Both the position numbers and the translations under genes were made by a program. Of a stretch of DNA of 64,000 bases, positions 19,101-30,143 are shown one piece after another (the stretch's first letter is position 1; the number at the start of each line of letters is the position of its first letter). The DNA comes from Hyalella azteca (taxonomy: Eukaryota; Arthropoda; Malacostraca; Amphipoda; Hyalellidae), in the NCBI RefSeq assembly GCF_000764305.2, contig NW_025935878.1, forward strand, positions 1 to 64,000. The letters are read 5' to 3'. The notes under the pieces are model-generated. The model searched no databases. It had not been told where the DNA came from and was given only the letters and a program-made list of their open reading frames with translations.

Positions 19101-22100
19101 CGCCTCGAGCGCCCACTCCAGTATGTTGAAAACGTGGCTGTTCTGCGCTCGCCCGCAAGGAAAAACATTAAAATTGTTCTCCACTATTTTATTAGGATCA
19201 TTTTGCATAATGATGATTCATAACAGTTTTGATGGTGAAGTCCGACCAAGTTGTTTGAATTACGCTTGTTATGCTATTTAATTTTAATCGAATCGTCTAA
19301 AAATAGAAAAGAATTAGGATAAGCCTGACGCCTTTCCGTTAGATTAGAAACATGAACCGTAACCTTGATGTCAGCCCACCTTTATGTTGTCGGATGAGAC
19401 TAGGGCGGCTTGGAAGTGCCTCTTGCAGTGTCTGAGCCACGCGTGGTCGTGCAGGGACACGCGTGTGTTCTGCAGGAACTGCCACAGTCCGGACTGCTGC
19501 AGCAGGTTGCGCCGAGCACCTCCGTGCACGCCGACCCTCTCAGATGCCTGCAACTGGTGAACAAAAATCAACAGTTGAGTATTGAATACTAAGCAATTGA
19601 GTATTGAATACTAAGCCAGCGGCGAGAAGCAAGCAACAGCATCGAGCATCAGGTGGCCCAAATGAGGGCGGATGAACGATAATCAGAGGCGGCGATCCAT
19701 CGTGGCCTGGGACTGCTACGTCCCAAACAAATACCAAGGAAACCAAGCAATGGTACTGTAAGCAACGAACACTGTAAGCGATGAATAGAGTTAATGTATG
19801 AATGCAAACAATAAGCAATGTACTCAGTAATATGAACACGATGAACGATGAAGATCGTAAGCAATTAAAATTGTAATCAATGAACATTATAAGCAATCAA
19901 CACAATATGCAATAACACAGTGAGCACAACATGAGTTTTCAGAACCCTAGTCATACTTAGAAAATGACAAGAGTATCGTGACTTTCTCTTGATCAGTTAG
20001 ATTAAGATATTGACTGAAGTTAAGATTTTCTCGGTTTTACCTGATGCAAAATACGCGATGGCAAAGAATCGTTGAATTGGTGACCAAAAATATTCAGGAG
20101 TTGAAATATATCACTAGATAATAATTAGTTTGCTTTCCATTTTTGATTCCTAAATATCGATTTAGTTTTTTTTCCATTCTTGATTCCTAAATAATAATTT
20201 AGTTTGCTTTCCATTCTTGATTCCTAAATAATAATTAAGTTTGCTTTCCATTCTTGATTCCTAAATAATAATTTAGTTTGCTTTCCATTTTTGATTCCTA
20301 AATAATAATTTAGTTTGCTTTCCATTCTCGATTCCTAAATAATAATTTAGTTAGCCTTCCACTCTTGAGCGCGACGCCAGTTAAGCAGACCTCATCAAGC
20401 ATGGTGTTGCGGTGGGGCGGGAGGACGTAGAGAGGGCGGCCCTCTGTGCCCAGATGAGCGGCACGCTGTAGAAGGTGTGCACGCAGGACGTAGCTCTCGT
20501 CCAGCACAGGGCCTTCCTCGAACTCCTCCGTCAGTTGCCGGCTCAGCTCCTCCTGCAATTTAACGAATTTCATCGCTTGGCAAAGAATGAATTTTAAGTA
20601 TAAAATAATTCAACGAATTTCATCGCTTATCGCTTAGCAAAGAATGAATTTTACGTATAAAATAATTTATCGAATTTTATCGCTTAATAAAGAATGAATT
20701 TTAAGTATAAAAATGTAATATTTAACGTTCAATGTCAATTAGGTTTATGGAATACAATTAAGGCAATATCGAAAGACTGAAGCAAATAAGGAATGCTTGC
20801 GTGTATCTTGGATTTATCAACAGGCTACCTTAAAAAGAGATTATTCAGAGACGACTGCAACGTAAACAATGTTGAGCAATTGAGAATATATTAGCGATAT
20901 AATTAAAAAAATATGTATAAAAATTTAGCAAGAAAGTGTACCCTGTAACCGAGCTTGTCCTGAAGCATGAGCCTGGAGTCAAGGGCGCTTCCAGCGGCAG
21001 CGACGAGAGTGAGCGCTGCTTCTCTCTGGTCGATCTTCTGCCAGCTGAAGAGGGCACCCGCAAGGTACCGCACGCCGTGCTCCAGCAGCAGCTCCACGCC
21101 TGCCGATGGCGAACCATAATGAAGAATAGGATACATAAATATCGTGTAAACAGCGCCTCCTTCGCGTATCCCGATTTTGACTTGATAAGACAAAAATGTT
21201 AGATTTCTAGGAACGAGTAGTGCTTTGTAACGTAGATAACGATGACTGCGATGAAACATTCATAGTATAATACGTTCTTTATTATTAACTGCAGAAATAA
21301 TTTGTTAACCGTCAGCTCTGAATTCAATTCGTTGAATATACATACATATATAGTCTGGCAACATTGTTCCAAGTCTAGACAGATAATAAATGGAGGTAAC
21401 CTGCTGTGTGAGCTGTAAGAGCGAAGAGCGCCAGTGGCAGCTGCTGCTGTTGCTGCTGCTGCAGCCACAGCAAAGAATTGTCTTCCTCCACGACGCTGCG
21501 CAGCGCCGTCATGCCTGCAACACATAATCAAAATCAGCGTTTTAAAGAAGAAATCAGATAAAGCGTTTCGTAGTCTGCTGCTTTAGCTTCGCTCCGAAAA
21601 GTTTTTTCTTATAAGGTAATGATGAATTTTTGGTTATTTTTTTCGCTATGAAATCCTTGGTTAATTTGATAGTTTAAGCAATCAAATGCATGGTCTCAGC
21701 ATTTTTTAACGAATACGTGCGCTTCACTAGTCCGCTTTTCTGCTACTTGCATTCTCAAGTCATGCACTCGAATAGCGCACAATCTCAGCGCCGGACACCG
21801 AGTTCGTTCAGAACACCTCCCCGTCGACCGTCGTTTCTTTGGCTGTCAAATGTCGCAGGATTGAATATTTCGCTCAAGAAACCTCAATTACCATGCGGAG
21901 TAGCCGTGAGGATGGCGACTACTTCGGCTGGCAGCGCCGAATTGTGGTGTGCATCCACGGCCACGACATCCCTCTCCCTCCAGTCCACCGCCGGCGGAGG
22001 CTCCCACGAGTGGACGCTCGACGCTGAGTGGTGGGATTTGGCCAGAGCTGCGGCTGCCGTTTGGCGCAGGAGACTTTGGCGGTGTTCCACTGAGATGGAC

Positions 22101-25067
22101 CCGTCAGCCACCGCTTCCAAGAGGCCCAAAAGACTGAAATGATTTCGACAAGCATAAGGAAGCTTACTTTAGAAGCTATATGCAAACATTTTCGGTAAAG
22201 TAAGTAATAACACATGATTTCGAGCTTTAAAAATTAAAAACTGTCGCCGTCATTTTAAAGAAAATATGTAAAATAATTTTTTTAGTTCGGATCAGTTAAT
22301 TATTTTGATAGTTTTTAGAATCAAATCTTGCTTTAAAAAAACTGTCGCCGTCATTTAAAAGAGAATATGTAAAATAATTTTTTTAGTTCGTCTCAGTTAA
22401 TTATTTTGATAGTTTTTAGAATCAAATCTTGCTTTAAAAAAAACTGTCGCCGTCATTTAAAAGAGAATATGTAAAATAATTTTTTTAGTTCGTCTCAGTT
22501 AATTATTTTGGTAGTTTTTAGATTAAATCTTGTCATTTTTGTGAACGGACGGTATACTAATTAGTCTTTGATTCATCATTCTCATGGTTCTCAATCCTGC
22601 CTTTTATCGGTGACAAACCCTTTCCAGCCGTATTGTAAGTTAAACCATATTTATTTATTACCCTCTAGCTTAGCTGTGCATCTACGTTGCCTTGCAAATA
22701 ACATTTTTTGATCATTTATACAGCTCATTCTTCCGATTGGATAAATATTTCGCCTTTAGTTTTAGGTTGCGCTATGACCATGCAGGTGTCACATATACAA
22801 TGTATATGCCGCCAGTCAATTTGAATAAATTTCGGCATTTTGATATGGATATAATATGGTATTTTGCGCTGTAAAGAAAAGTGATCGCTAAAAGGTTAAG
22901 TCATATGGTAAAACTTAGTTTATGTTTGCGCTATCGCATTTATAATATTAATAAGAACGTCTCACCTCCTATGATACAAGCTCGTTAGATTAGTCAAAGC
23001 TTGTCTAAATGTTTGATGGCTGGCGTAAAGGTAGCGTCCTTCTTGCGAGTTGATCAAAGCTGTAGTCATCTCGAACACTCGGGAATAGTTTAGGCTCATC
23101 TGGTGCTCTTCAACAAGGAGTCTTCCAAACAGATTCAGAACTTCATTGCAGAATTCATTAGGCGATAAATGTAGCGAAGTTTTGTCAAAGGTTCCCAACA
23201 AAATGTACCTGATTCCTTTACCAGTGCTAACAATGACCTGCAGTGTGCTGATGAGGATATTTAGAGCATCTCTGTCCATTGACAGCCGTTTGGTAGTGAG
23301 TTCATGTACATAGTGATGAACCAGTCCTGCTTTGCAAATCTGACGAACAAATAACTCACTTGACGCACTGACGTCCCTGAGTTTCCGCCGGACGCAATTA
23401 GATAAATTCCGGTCATTCCCTCGTCCTTCGTAAGTGAATAAAATCTTGAGCAAAATCGAAACAGAAATTGGCTCGCCTTCGGCTGTGATGGCAATCGGGA
23501 ACAACTGACGGCCTTCTTCATACTTGACAAATTCCAAGATCATTGATACGCTGTACAAAAATTGCACCTGCGCAAATTCTTCTTGCGAAAGACCTGAAGA
23601 CTCCTCTTCGTTGGTTTTTTCTTGGCTTTGATTATTTTCGGTCGAGATGAAGTTTAAACAAACCTGTAGGGCTTCTGTTAGTAGAACTGGAGACCGAGAA
23701 ATTGCTGCCAGAACCTTTGTTCTCCCATAGCGAGGATGTAACCACTGCTTCAGCCATGAGGCTTCTGGATCCAAAATAGAAACTAAATCTTTGCTGGATA
23801 AAAACTTTCCTCCTCCCGTTTTTTCAGCAAGAAAATCTAGCCATCGTTCTATAAGAGTAACAGTAACATGTTGTGGATAGCGAATCCAAAGCAATGGCAG
23901 GTCGGCTTGGAAGTACAGAAGCAACTTGATGATGCGGATCAGAGGACAACATTGCACCAGTTTCATGCTTGAAGTACTTGTGAGGTAAGTGGATAGCTTC
24001 TTGCTAAGCCAAAACTCTGAAGCAGCTTCAATAAGGTTGGTATTTGCTTCAGTGATCGCCAGTTGAGTCTGTGACGCTAGCAACTTTGAGTGCATTTTGA
24101 GCGCTTTGTCGAAAATATCGTTCTGTTCTGAATTTTCGGTGGCTAGTGGCAAGAACAGACACTGTTTGAGGCCTTTCTTGAGGTCAAACCATGATTGTTG
24201 TAGGACTGGCTCTCCTGGAGTCACCGAAAGAAGCTGATTCAAACACTCCGACCACTTGCCCATGAGCTGTTTGTGGACGAGCGTGGCCGCAATATTGTCG
24301 TACTGTTTCGATGTCAGAAACAAGAAACCAGACTGGTTTAAAGAAGAATTCAATGAAGACACGTTGCTTGAGAGCTCTTGACCGTGCTCCCAATTTCTGT
24401 TTGAACCCAAATAAAACTCGTGCATCACGGATGACATTTCTCTTTCGAAATGTTGATGTAAATAATCTGAAGAACTAAAGAGCGTGTTTTGAAACGATTC
24501 CAAGTAGGTTTGAAATTCATCATTTTGAAATAAGTTATTCAAGACTGTCACAACTGGGTTCTCCTGTTTGATTTTATCTCCAGCAGTCTCCAGGTATTCA
24601 TGAACAAGTCGATCAACTGTGGTCTCGAGTGAGGTTCTTGCGCCAGCTCTCATGGCCTTCACGAGCTGCAGGGTGTGGAACTTGGGATCTGTGTCCGAGA
24701 GAAACATGAGCATCTCTGCGGTGTTGTCGCTGGTTCCAGCCATACTGATCATCGGTGAAAGACGTATTAGGAGATCTTTTAGATGTTTAACACATCCGGC
24801 TTCTTCGGTGTCTATGCTATCACGACTTCGTGGATTGAATTTCGTGGATATCGGATCTGTGGATGGTAATCCTTCATCTAAACTGCCAGCAAATCTGTCA
24901 TCAGAATGACGTTCGTCACGATGCCAGCCCTCCCTCTGGCGGTGAGAAACATTACCTGTGGACGCGGTGCCCCTCAGGGTGGCCTCGGAGCAGGTGTCTG
25001 AGTCGCTCTCGTAGCTGGCGGCGTCACTGATGTCTGCGGTCTGCAGGGCCTCACTCCTAATGCTCAT
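16036..25067 (-). CDS. TBC1D32: TBC1D32 (broad-minded/BROMI) orthologue, exons 1-11 (exon 11 cut)
   Basis: Vertebrate TBC1D32 is a large cilium-associated protein that partners the kinase CDK20 (CCRK) and is needed for ciliary structure and Hedgehog signalling. Exons on the minus strand: 25067-22966, 22133-21892, 21514-21401, 21099-20942, 20552-20391, 19547-19380, 19142-18907, 18386-18228, 17133-16992, 16734-16507, 16095-16036. Every junction keeps phase and has AG/GT ends. With the full last exon at 9169-9360 the product is 1300 residues, close to the vertebrate length. Exon 1 encodes residues 1-700: a Ser/Asp-rich start, then helical sequence. Residues about 1060-1260 match the degenerate TBC tail I recall, for example TVDWLTIVLYILAD, LGADYAVYITMAVLKHRLRQ and LLFLQ. 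Exon 3 has a Gln run. The start is the first ATG in a long open frame. Confidence 0.87.
17157..17294. repeat. 19-bp tandem repeat in TBC1D32 intron 8, ending at an N
   Basis: About seven units of GCTACCCTCGGCGTCACAA occur with a few substitutions. The array begins some 25 bp upstream of exon 9 (acceptor at 17134) and is cut by the N at 17295. The GC-rich units contrast with the AT-rich flank. Confidence 0.9.
17455..17936. repeat. Dispersed repeat, copy 2, split by SINE
   Basis: The outer parts (CCAATCCAAGCCCGTAGTTG to CGTCCAACATAT, and AAAGATTAACGATAGATTAG to TTTAATTCATTTTTTCAG) match 103-313. About 300 bp separates them. Confidence 0.75.
17530..17800 (+). mobile_element. tRNA-derived SINE with two promoter-like heads
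   Basis: The first head has a box-A-like GTGGCCCAATGG (17550-17561) and a box-B-like GAGTTTGATCCC (about 17612). The second has GGCCAGGCGG (17662-17671) and GAGTTCGAGACC (17706-17717), which fits the GTTCRANNC box B. A tail follows: AAGAATCGGCGACAGGCCTA, CGGCCTAATAACGCTGAAAC. The same tail is found at 26483-26545. These are internal RNA polymerase III promoter remnants, not functional tRNA genes. Confidence 0.7.
18140..18212 (+). repeat. Duplicated patch (copy C) in TBC1D32 intron 8
   Basis: TATCAAAATTGTTCTCTTTT and TATGACTCAGGAATATGC to GAGATGAAAAAG match the left part of copy A (about 7860-7932). The homology ends 15 bases short of the intron's 5' end (GT at 18226-18227 on the minus strand). 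Confidence 0.8.
19565..19930. repeat. Short degenerate tandem repeats in TBC1D32 intron 5
   Basis: A direct repeat of TTGAGTATTGAATACTAAGC is followed by many diverged units of about 17 bp resembling GTAAGCAATGAACACT and ATGCAAACAATAAGC. The block lies next to the exon 6 acceptor. Confidence 0.55.
20118..20356. repeat. 37-bp tandem repeat at the start of TBC1D32 intron 5
   Basis: Six or so units of TAATTTAGTTTGCTTTCCAT plus TCTTGATTCCTAAATAA occur. On the minus strand the array starts about 35 bases after the donor at 20390. Confidence 0.9.
20562..20711. repeat. ~50-bp tandem repeat upstream of TBC1D32 exon 5
   Basis: There are three units of AACGAATTTCATCGCTT(G/A)...GCAAAGAATGAATTTTAAGT+ATAAAATAATT. 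The array lies in intron 4 and includes bases next to the exon 5 acceptor. Confidence 0.85.
22237..22540. repeat. ~103-bp tandem repeat in TBC1D32 intron 1, three units
   Basis: Units start AAAACTGTCGCCGTCATTT and contain AATATGTAAAATAATTTTTT, AGTTCG(T/G)(C/A)TCAGTTAATTA and TAGTTTTTAGAATCAAATCT. The last two are nearly identical and the first is slightly diverged. Confidence 0.9.
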
Positions 25068-26702
25068 GATGGCAATGGTAATTGTTTACACTATTTTCCT
25101 TTTAATTTTTTCATTAATCACATTCCTTTTTATTATACTAAACCAGAATTATTTCACGGAAGATTTAAACACGATTCTAGCTTAAAAATTATAAATATTG
25201 TTTATAATTTTTGAATATTTGTATACACTCAGGCTATTCCGAGAACATTTTTAGCATAAATTTAGTCTGTTACACTTTTATTATTACAAAGGAACTTCAA
25301 ATCCTTTCTTTTGGTACTTTTATAATAAAATCATATCAAATTTTCATTTTATTTCTCAACTTTCACCATCCAATGAATGGTCTCAGATGTTCCACGCCCA
25401 CTAAATTCATCGCAATATATCTTAGCACTTTATTTCTCAACTCATGCGATGGAGTAGAAATAAATGTGTCGGTGAGCTCAGTGGTGAGCGTAAGCGACGC
25501 ACAGCTCAGCGACCAACACTGATGGCTATCGGTTGCCATGGCAACACTCACAACAACAACTCTTGCGTCAAAATTACCTGTGTCAGCACTATAGTTAACC
25601 TAAAACTTGAAAAATTCGATCTCCTATATCATTGAAATACTAATCATAATTACCGAAGTCAGACTGTAAGAAATTAATTCGCATAGATCAATAAATCCCG
25701 AAAATATGAAAAATAAGTAAAAAGATAGGTTGTGAAGATTTTCATTACACATAATACACAAGCAATCATTACATCATTAGTTGAAAATTGAATAATTTCA
25801 GAATATTCCTATAATTCAGATATTCGGATGGGACGAGCAAGATATACCACTATGCTAGATATACTATTAGTTTAATTTAGATATTCGCTGTGAGCTGGGG
25901 CGACCTTGCAGCGCCGGCGTGTGGTGGCGCGCACGTCGCGCCGGGCGTGACGGACTCGGCGATGTCGACAAAAAACGTGTGAGCGTGGCAGATGATCACG
26001 TACCCACGAATGCACCAAAAACAGCAATTTTTATTTTTTTTACTATAGAAATATTATCAATTTGTTGGCATTGATCTATAACAGGTTATGGCAAGGTTTG
26101 CAAAGGACTTTGAGCTGCGCCAAGGCTACGATGGTAGGAACAGAACTGTCGGCTCTGTCGTCTCAGGGAGTGGTCGGTGGAGGTTGTGTTTCCAGCTCAT
26201 GGGGAGATTTTCAGCACACTCTTCAGTGCTTTTGTAGGGCTTGAGAATAGACGTGCGTTATATTGACGAAGTTCAGGATATGTGATGTCCTCGCTGATGT
26301 AGGTAAAGGCAAATAAAAATTTTGGCCTCCGCAAATAACAAAAATTGCGTTTATTTTGAAATAATTTCTCTTTTTCCGTTTTTTCGTGAGAAGATAGTTG
26401 AAGGTAAGAAAAACTGCATAAAAAGTATAGTTGCAAACCTTTACCTTTTTTGGATAACCACAAAAAGCTTTCAATGTTCTGCGAAATTAAGAATCGGCGA
26501 CAGGCCTACGGCCCTAGTGTTTCCTAATAAACGCTGAAACAGCTATATCATTATTATTGTATATTATTATCTTGCACAAAAATATGATGGTGTCATAAGT
26601 TTCTTAGATTGTCGTCTAATGTCATTTATATGAACCTAATTAATGGTCACTGCAATATTCCACCTCAACATCATTTACCGCTGGTATTTTCTTTGTCTCC
26701 AG
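25068..26702. other. Divergent intergenic region between TBC1D32 and the secreted Thr-rich gene
   Basis: The two flanking genes point away from each other, so this 1.6 kb should contain both promoters. Visible items are a GC-rich island at about 25885-25985 (GCGCCGGCGTGTGGTGGCGC), a possible short frame at 26083-26241 starting MARFAKDFELRQGYDG, and a SINE tail at 26483-26545. CTTTGTCTCCAG at 26691-26702 is a likely acceptor just before the downstream start codon, which implies an untranslated first exon here. Confidence 0.5.
26483..26545 (+). mobile_element. SINE 3' tail fragment
   Basis: AAGAATCGGCGACAGGCCTA, CGGCC and AATAAACGCTGAAACAGCTA match the tail of the SINE at 17740-17795. The promoter heads are absent, so it is 5'-truncated. 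Confidence 0.7.
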
Positions 26703-26705
26703 ACA

Positions 26706-29700
26706 ATGTGGCTGAGCGTGACACTGCGAGTGGTCTTTTCGCTGGGTTTCGTCTGCTCCTTGCCGAGCGTCAGTCTCGCCGCAGCGAAGCAGCGATCCTC
26801 TCCCCCAGCCAGGTCCAGGAGCGGTCCAGCACCAACCATCATCTTCAACAGCGCCCGAAATGTTATTCAACTGCCAGCCTCTAGAAGCCCTTCACCCCCA
26901 CTTATGAAACACTTCAATTCTGTTTCAAGGTTAAATCCACGCAATGCGCCTCTGAAGTCAGCCGCTGGTGGTCCAATAGCTCAGAGATTGCCGAGAGTTT
27001 CCGCTGATGTTTCGAGAATACCCGCAAGTTACTCAGTCATTGGAGCTCCCTTAGTACAAACAAATATTCAGTCGTCAGTTAGTAGACAACAGCATGGCGG
27101 CACATTAATGTCACGGCCACGTAATGAGCTCATGAAGACGATACCTGGAGCAATAACTCTGAGCTCATTGCCTACAATGACAACTCCACCTAAGCCTTCC
27201 AGATCTTCAAAAATGGTACTTCCCGACCATCAAAACGTTGAAGTACCTGTTAAATTACATGCACAAGCAGCTGGGGCGACAACCAAGACAGACCATCCAG
27301 TCGGAGTGCACAAAGTGGCTATTGAACCCTCAGGATCAGGAAGTCAAAATAACAGCATTCCGATGCAGACCATAGCTTTTGCGAACAGCGCTGTGCCAAG
27401 CTACGCGAAAAAAGCACATTCGCCGGTCCTGCCCGCTGGAAGTGGCACTGCTCTACCCAAATCCTTGCTGGGTGCTGCCGGAGCTGGTGGCGCCGTGATC
27501 CCAAATTATTTCCTGATGAATCCTCCGATGCAGAAACAAAGAAGTACCGATAGTTTAACAGCTATTCGAAACGTCGGCAAAAGCGGCGACGAAAATAAAA
27601 CGCAAAGTGAGGTTGGTGTGGATGTTACATTGAGAGACCTTCATCATGAGTGGAAGAGTGAAATATTGAAGCAATATTATCACACCATCAGCTCTGCAAA
27701 TGTTCCTTCTATTAGGAATATGTCCGATGCCCTGGACAAAAACAAAACAGAACCCCAAAAGGCAAGTAGCAAAATTTTACTGATGACTGCTAATACGATG
27801 AATTCTTCGGACGGAGTTTCATTGAATAAATTACGGAACGTACCAGTCTCCAATGATAACAAACTGGCTCTAGTTAGAGATGTGGCAACCACTTTGAATT
27901 CGAGTTCTAGAAATTATGAAAGGGTCTCTAGAAATGCCTCTGCATCATTACCAGTAAATGTAATAGTAAGAAACGCATCGAGCAAGGATGGCGTTTCGCT
28001 CATTAATGGCAGTAATACAATGAAGTTGGATCAGAGAGAAACAGTCGTGAAGACGTCGACAAACGAAAGAACAGCTGGGATAACTGCTGTAACAACTCAA
28101 AGGGTAATATCAGCTGTAATTCCTCCCTCTGTGGGTGTGAGTCTTGAAGATCGTAAAAATAGCAGTCGATTAGACAAAACGAAAGATGTTTACATTCCAA
28201 CTCGAAGTACCACCTCTGATAAAATGACTGAGTACCTAGGTGACGCAACTTCGCTACTCAACGTCCCTACTACAACTCCCGAAAAATACCCAGAAACCAC
28301 TGAGGCTCGCACTTTTATCGAAACTTCTGATGTTATAAAACACGATAATCATCTTCCAATTAGTTCACCACCTATCAATACTAATACGAGACAAACCCAA
28401 AATACCAACGACTCAGAGGACACAACAGAATACGATATGAAATTCAAGCGTCCCAAAGAAGGTATCACCGGTAGCAAAACCGATGTACGATTCATGAATG
28501 AAGGCTCTATTTCAAAGGCAATAAATTCTGCGCCTCTGAACGTCATTCCATCACCACCGAGAAAGGATCCAAATCGTTTCCTTTATATAAATAATAGTGG
28601 AATAGCGGCAGAAAATATTAGACTTAAACCGGAAGAAAGAACCGTCCTGGTCACATTAGTTGACAAGCAAGGTAAGAAAATAGTTGTTCCGGCAATATTC
28701 ACTCCAACAGACACAAAGGCAGCTCCGAGCCAGGCCACTGGTCTGTCCGCTCTTCAAGTGAATGCAGATGCCAAAATATCCCTGCCAGCTACCCCGAAAC
28801 CAAGTGTTCTCAACACTGCAGAAGAAAACAAAATAAAGGACACTAATATTCTGAAACATCAGGAACATAAAAAACATTTTGTGCAACACGAATCCACTTC
28901 TTCGACTGCTAGGAGTACAACATTACCCATGACAGAAGCCACTAACTTGATTGATCTTATTTGGAGATCAGCGACTGAGGCCGTAACACCAATGACCACA
29001 ACAAGCATTCCCACTACTGAAGGCACGAGAGTCACCAACTTGATCGATCTAATATTGCAATCAGCTACTGAATCACCTGTAACGACGACACAAAAAACGA
29101 CTAAAGGTACCACAACCAGAACAACTAACCTAATCGATCTAATATGGCAATCAGCTTCTGAATCACCCGTAACGACGACACAAAAAACGACTAAAGGTAC
29201 CACAACCAGAACAACTAACTTAATCGATCTAATATGGCAATCAGCTACTGAATCACCCATGACGACCGTACCAACAACGACTACTGTAACCACAACTCGC
29301 GGAACCAACTTGATTGACCTCATCTGGCAGTCTGCGACATCAGAGACGGGCATTGAATCAACCACTCCACAAATGACACAAGTGGTGGCTACCGAAAGTA
29401 CTCCTAACAATACTCTCATTCCAGTTTTGAAGGACATCATCAATCAGATAGAAGCGCGACTGAATGAGCTTCAAGAAGGAATTGCTAACGGAAACACGTC
29501 ATTGATAGAAGAAGTTAATTTACTGGCAGCTAAGATGGTAGAAGATTCTGACAATCTCGCCAAGGTTTCAATAGATAGAAAGCCAGACAGAGATTCATAC
29601 TTGGTGCGGAGCTCAGATAGAAATGGAAACAGGAGGCCTGGTGTGCGTGTTGCTGATATTGTTCGAGATACAGCCATCAGTCCAGTTCTAACAAGACTAC

Positions 29701-30143
29701 GAGATGAAGTGAGCAGAGGAGCAGAGAGGATCAGAAAAGAAATGTCGCATTTTGCGGACGACACTGCAGAGACTCTGATGAGAGGAGTTGATGATGCAAG
29801 TGAACGCGTGTCGAAGATCACAGCCACGAGTTACAGAGGGGCTTTGCAAACACGAGACGCTTTTGTGGGGCTACTTGGCAAAGCTCTCGAGAACATGGGA
29901 GTGTTCGTGAGCAATGCTTTGCAAGACACAATTGAAACAGCCTTTGGAACTGCTCGATCAGTTGGTCAGTTCATCGAAGGATTGAATGAGAATCTGATAG
30001 GTGGCATTCTTAGGCAAGGAGAATCTGTTCGCAACCTTTTCGCAAACACTATTGAAGAAATGGGCAAAGCCGGCGACAGAACGATAGAAGTTGTCAACCG
30101 AGTAGTGGACAGGAATATTAAAACAATTACAGAAGATATATGA
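26706..30143 (+). CDS. Predicted secreted Thr-rich protein with five NLIDLIWQSA repeats
   Basis: One coding exon of 1145 residues. It starts MWLSVTLRVVFSLGFVCSLP, a clear signal peptide with likely cleavage near residues 24-27. The chosen ATG lies just after a CTCCAG acceptor; an upstream in-frame start would bury the signal. Residues about 30-740 are low-complexity Ser/Thr/Pro/Asn-rich and probably disordered. Residues about 744-880 hold five copies of (T)NLIDLIWQSATE separated by Thr-rich linkers such as TTTQKTTKGTTTR, likely O-glycosylated. From about residue 900 the sequence turns helical and charged (IINQIEARLNELQEG, RGAERIRKEMSHFADD, ending DRNIKTITEDI), suggesting amphipathic or coiled-coil helices. 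I recognise no family. An extracellular matrix, cuticle or haemolymph role is only inference. Confidence 0.85.
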   Translation: MWLSVTLRVVFSLGFVCSLPSVSLAAAKQRSSPPARSRSGPAPTIIFNSARNVIQLPASRSPSPPLMKHFNSVSRLNPRNAPLKSAAGGPIAQRLPRVSADVSRIPASYSVIGAPLVQTNIQSSVSRQQHGGTLMSRPRNELMKTIPGAITLSSLPTMTTPPKPSRSSKMVLPDHQNVEVPVKLHAQAAGATTKTDHPVGVHKVAIEPSGSGSQNNSIPMQTIAFANSAVPSYAKKAHSPVLPAGSGTALPKSLLGAAGAGGAVIPNYFLMNPPMQKQRSTDSLTAIRNVGKSGDENKTQSEVGVDVTLRDLHHEWKSEILKQYYHTISSANVPSIRNMSDALDKNKTEPQKASSKILLMTANTMNSSDGVSLNKLRNVPVSNDNKLALVRDVATTLNSSSRNYERVSRNASASLPVNVIVRNASSKDGVSLINGSNTMKLDQRETVVKTSTNERTAGITAVTTQRVISAVIPPSVGVSLEDRKNSSRLDKTKDVYIPTRSTTSDKMTEYLGDATSLLNVPTTTPEKYPETTEARTFIETSDVIKHDNHLPISSPPINTNTRQTQNTNDSEDTTEYDMKFKRPKEGITGSKTDVRFMNEGSISKAINSAPLNVIPSPPRKDPNRFLYINNSGIAAENIRLKPEERTVLVTLVDKQGKKIVVPAIFTPTDTKAAPSQATGLSALQVNADAKISLPATPKPSVLNTAEENKIKDTNILKHQEHKKHFVQHESTSSTARSTTLPMTEATNLIDLIWRSATEAVTPMTTTSIPTTEGTRVTNLIDLILQSATESPVTTTQKTTKGTTTRTTNLIDLIWQSASESPVTTTQKTTKGTTTRTTNLIDLIWQSATESPMTTVPTTTTVTTTRGTNLIDLIWQSATSETGIESTTPQMTQVVATESTPNNTLIPVLKDIINQIEARLNELQEGIANGNTSLIEEVNLLAAKMVEDSDNLAKVSIDRKPDRDSYLVRSSDRNGNRRPGVRVADIVRDTAISPVLTRLRDEVSRGAERIRKEMSHFADDTAETLMRGVDDASERVSKITATSYRGALQTRDAFVGLLGKALENMGVFVSNALQDTIETAFGTARSVGQFIEGLNENLIGGILRQGESVRNLFANTIEEMGKAGDRTIEVVNRVVDRNIKTITEDI
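28936..29355 (+). repeat. Coding repeat, five NLIDLIWQSA units (~90-bp period)
   Basis: Units begin near 28942, 29035, 29125, 29215 and 29305. Units 2-4 are nearly identical in DNA (CTAATCGATCTAATATGGCA, ACGACGACACAAAAAACGAC), which shows recent in-frame duplication. The outer units have diverged codons but a conserved peptide, which suggests the peptide is selected. Confidence 0.85.

Noticed and set aside
28859..29443. 194-codon minus-strand ORF
   Set aside because: It is the antisense shadow of the Thr-rich repeat coding region; its Val-rich repeats follow from complementing ACN/ACA codons.
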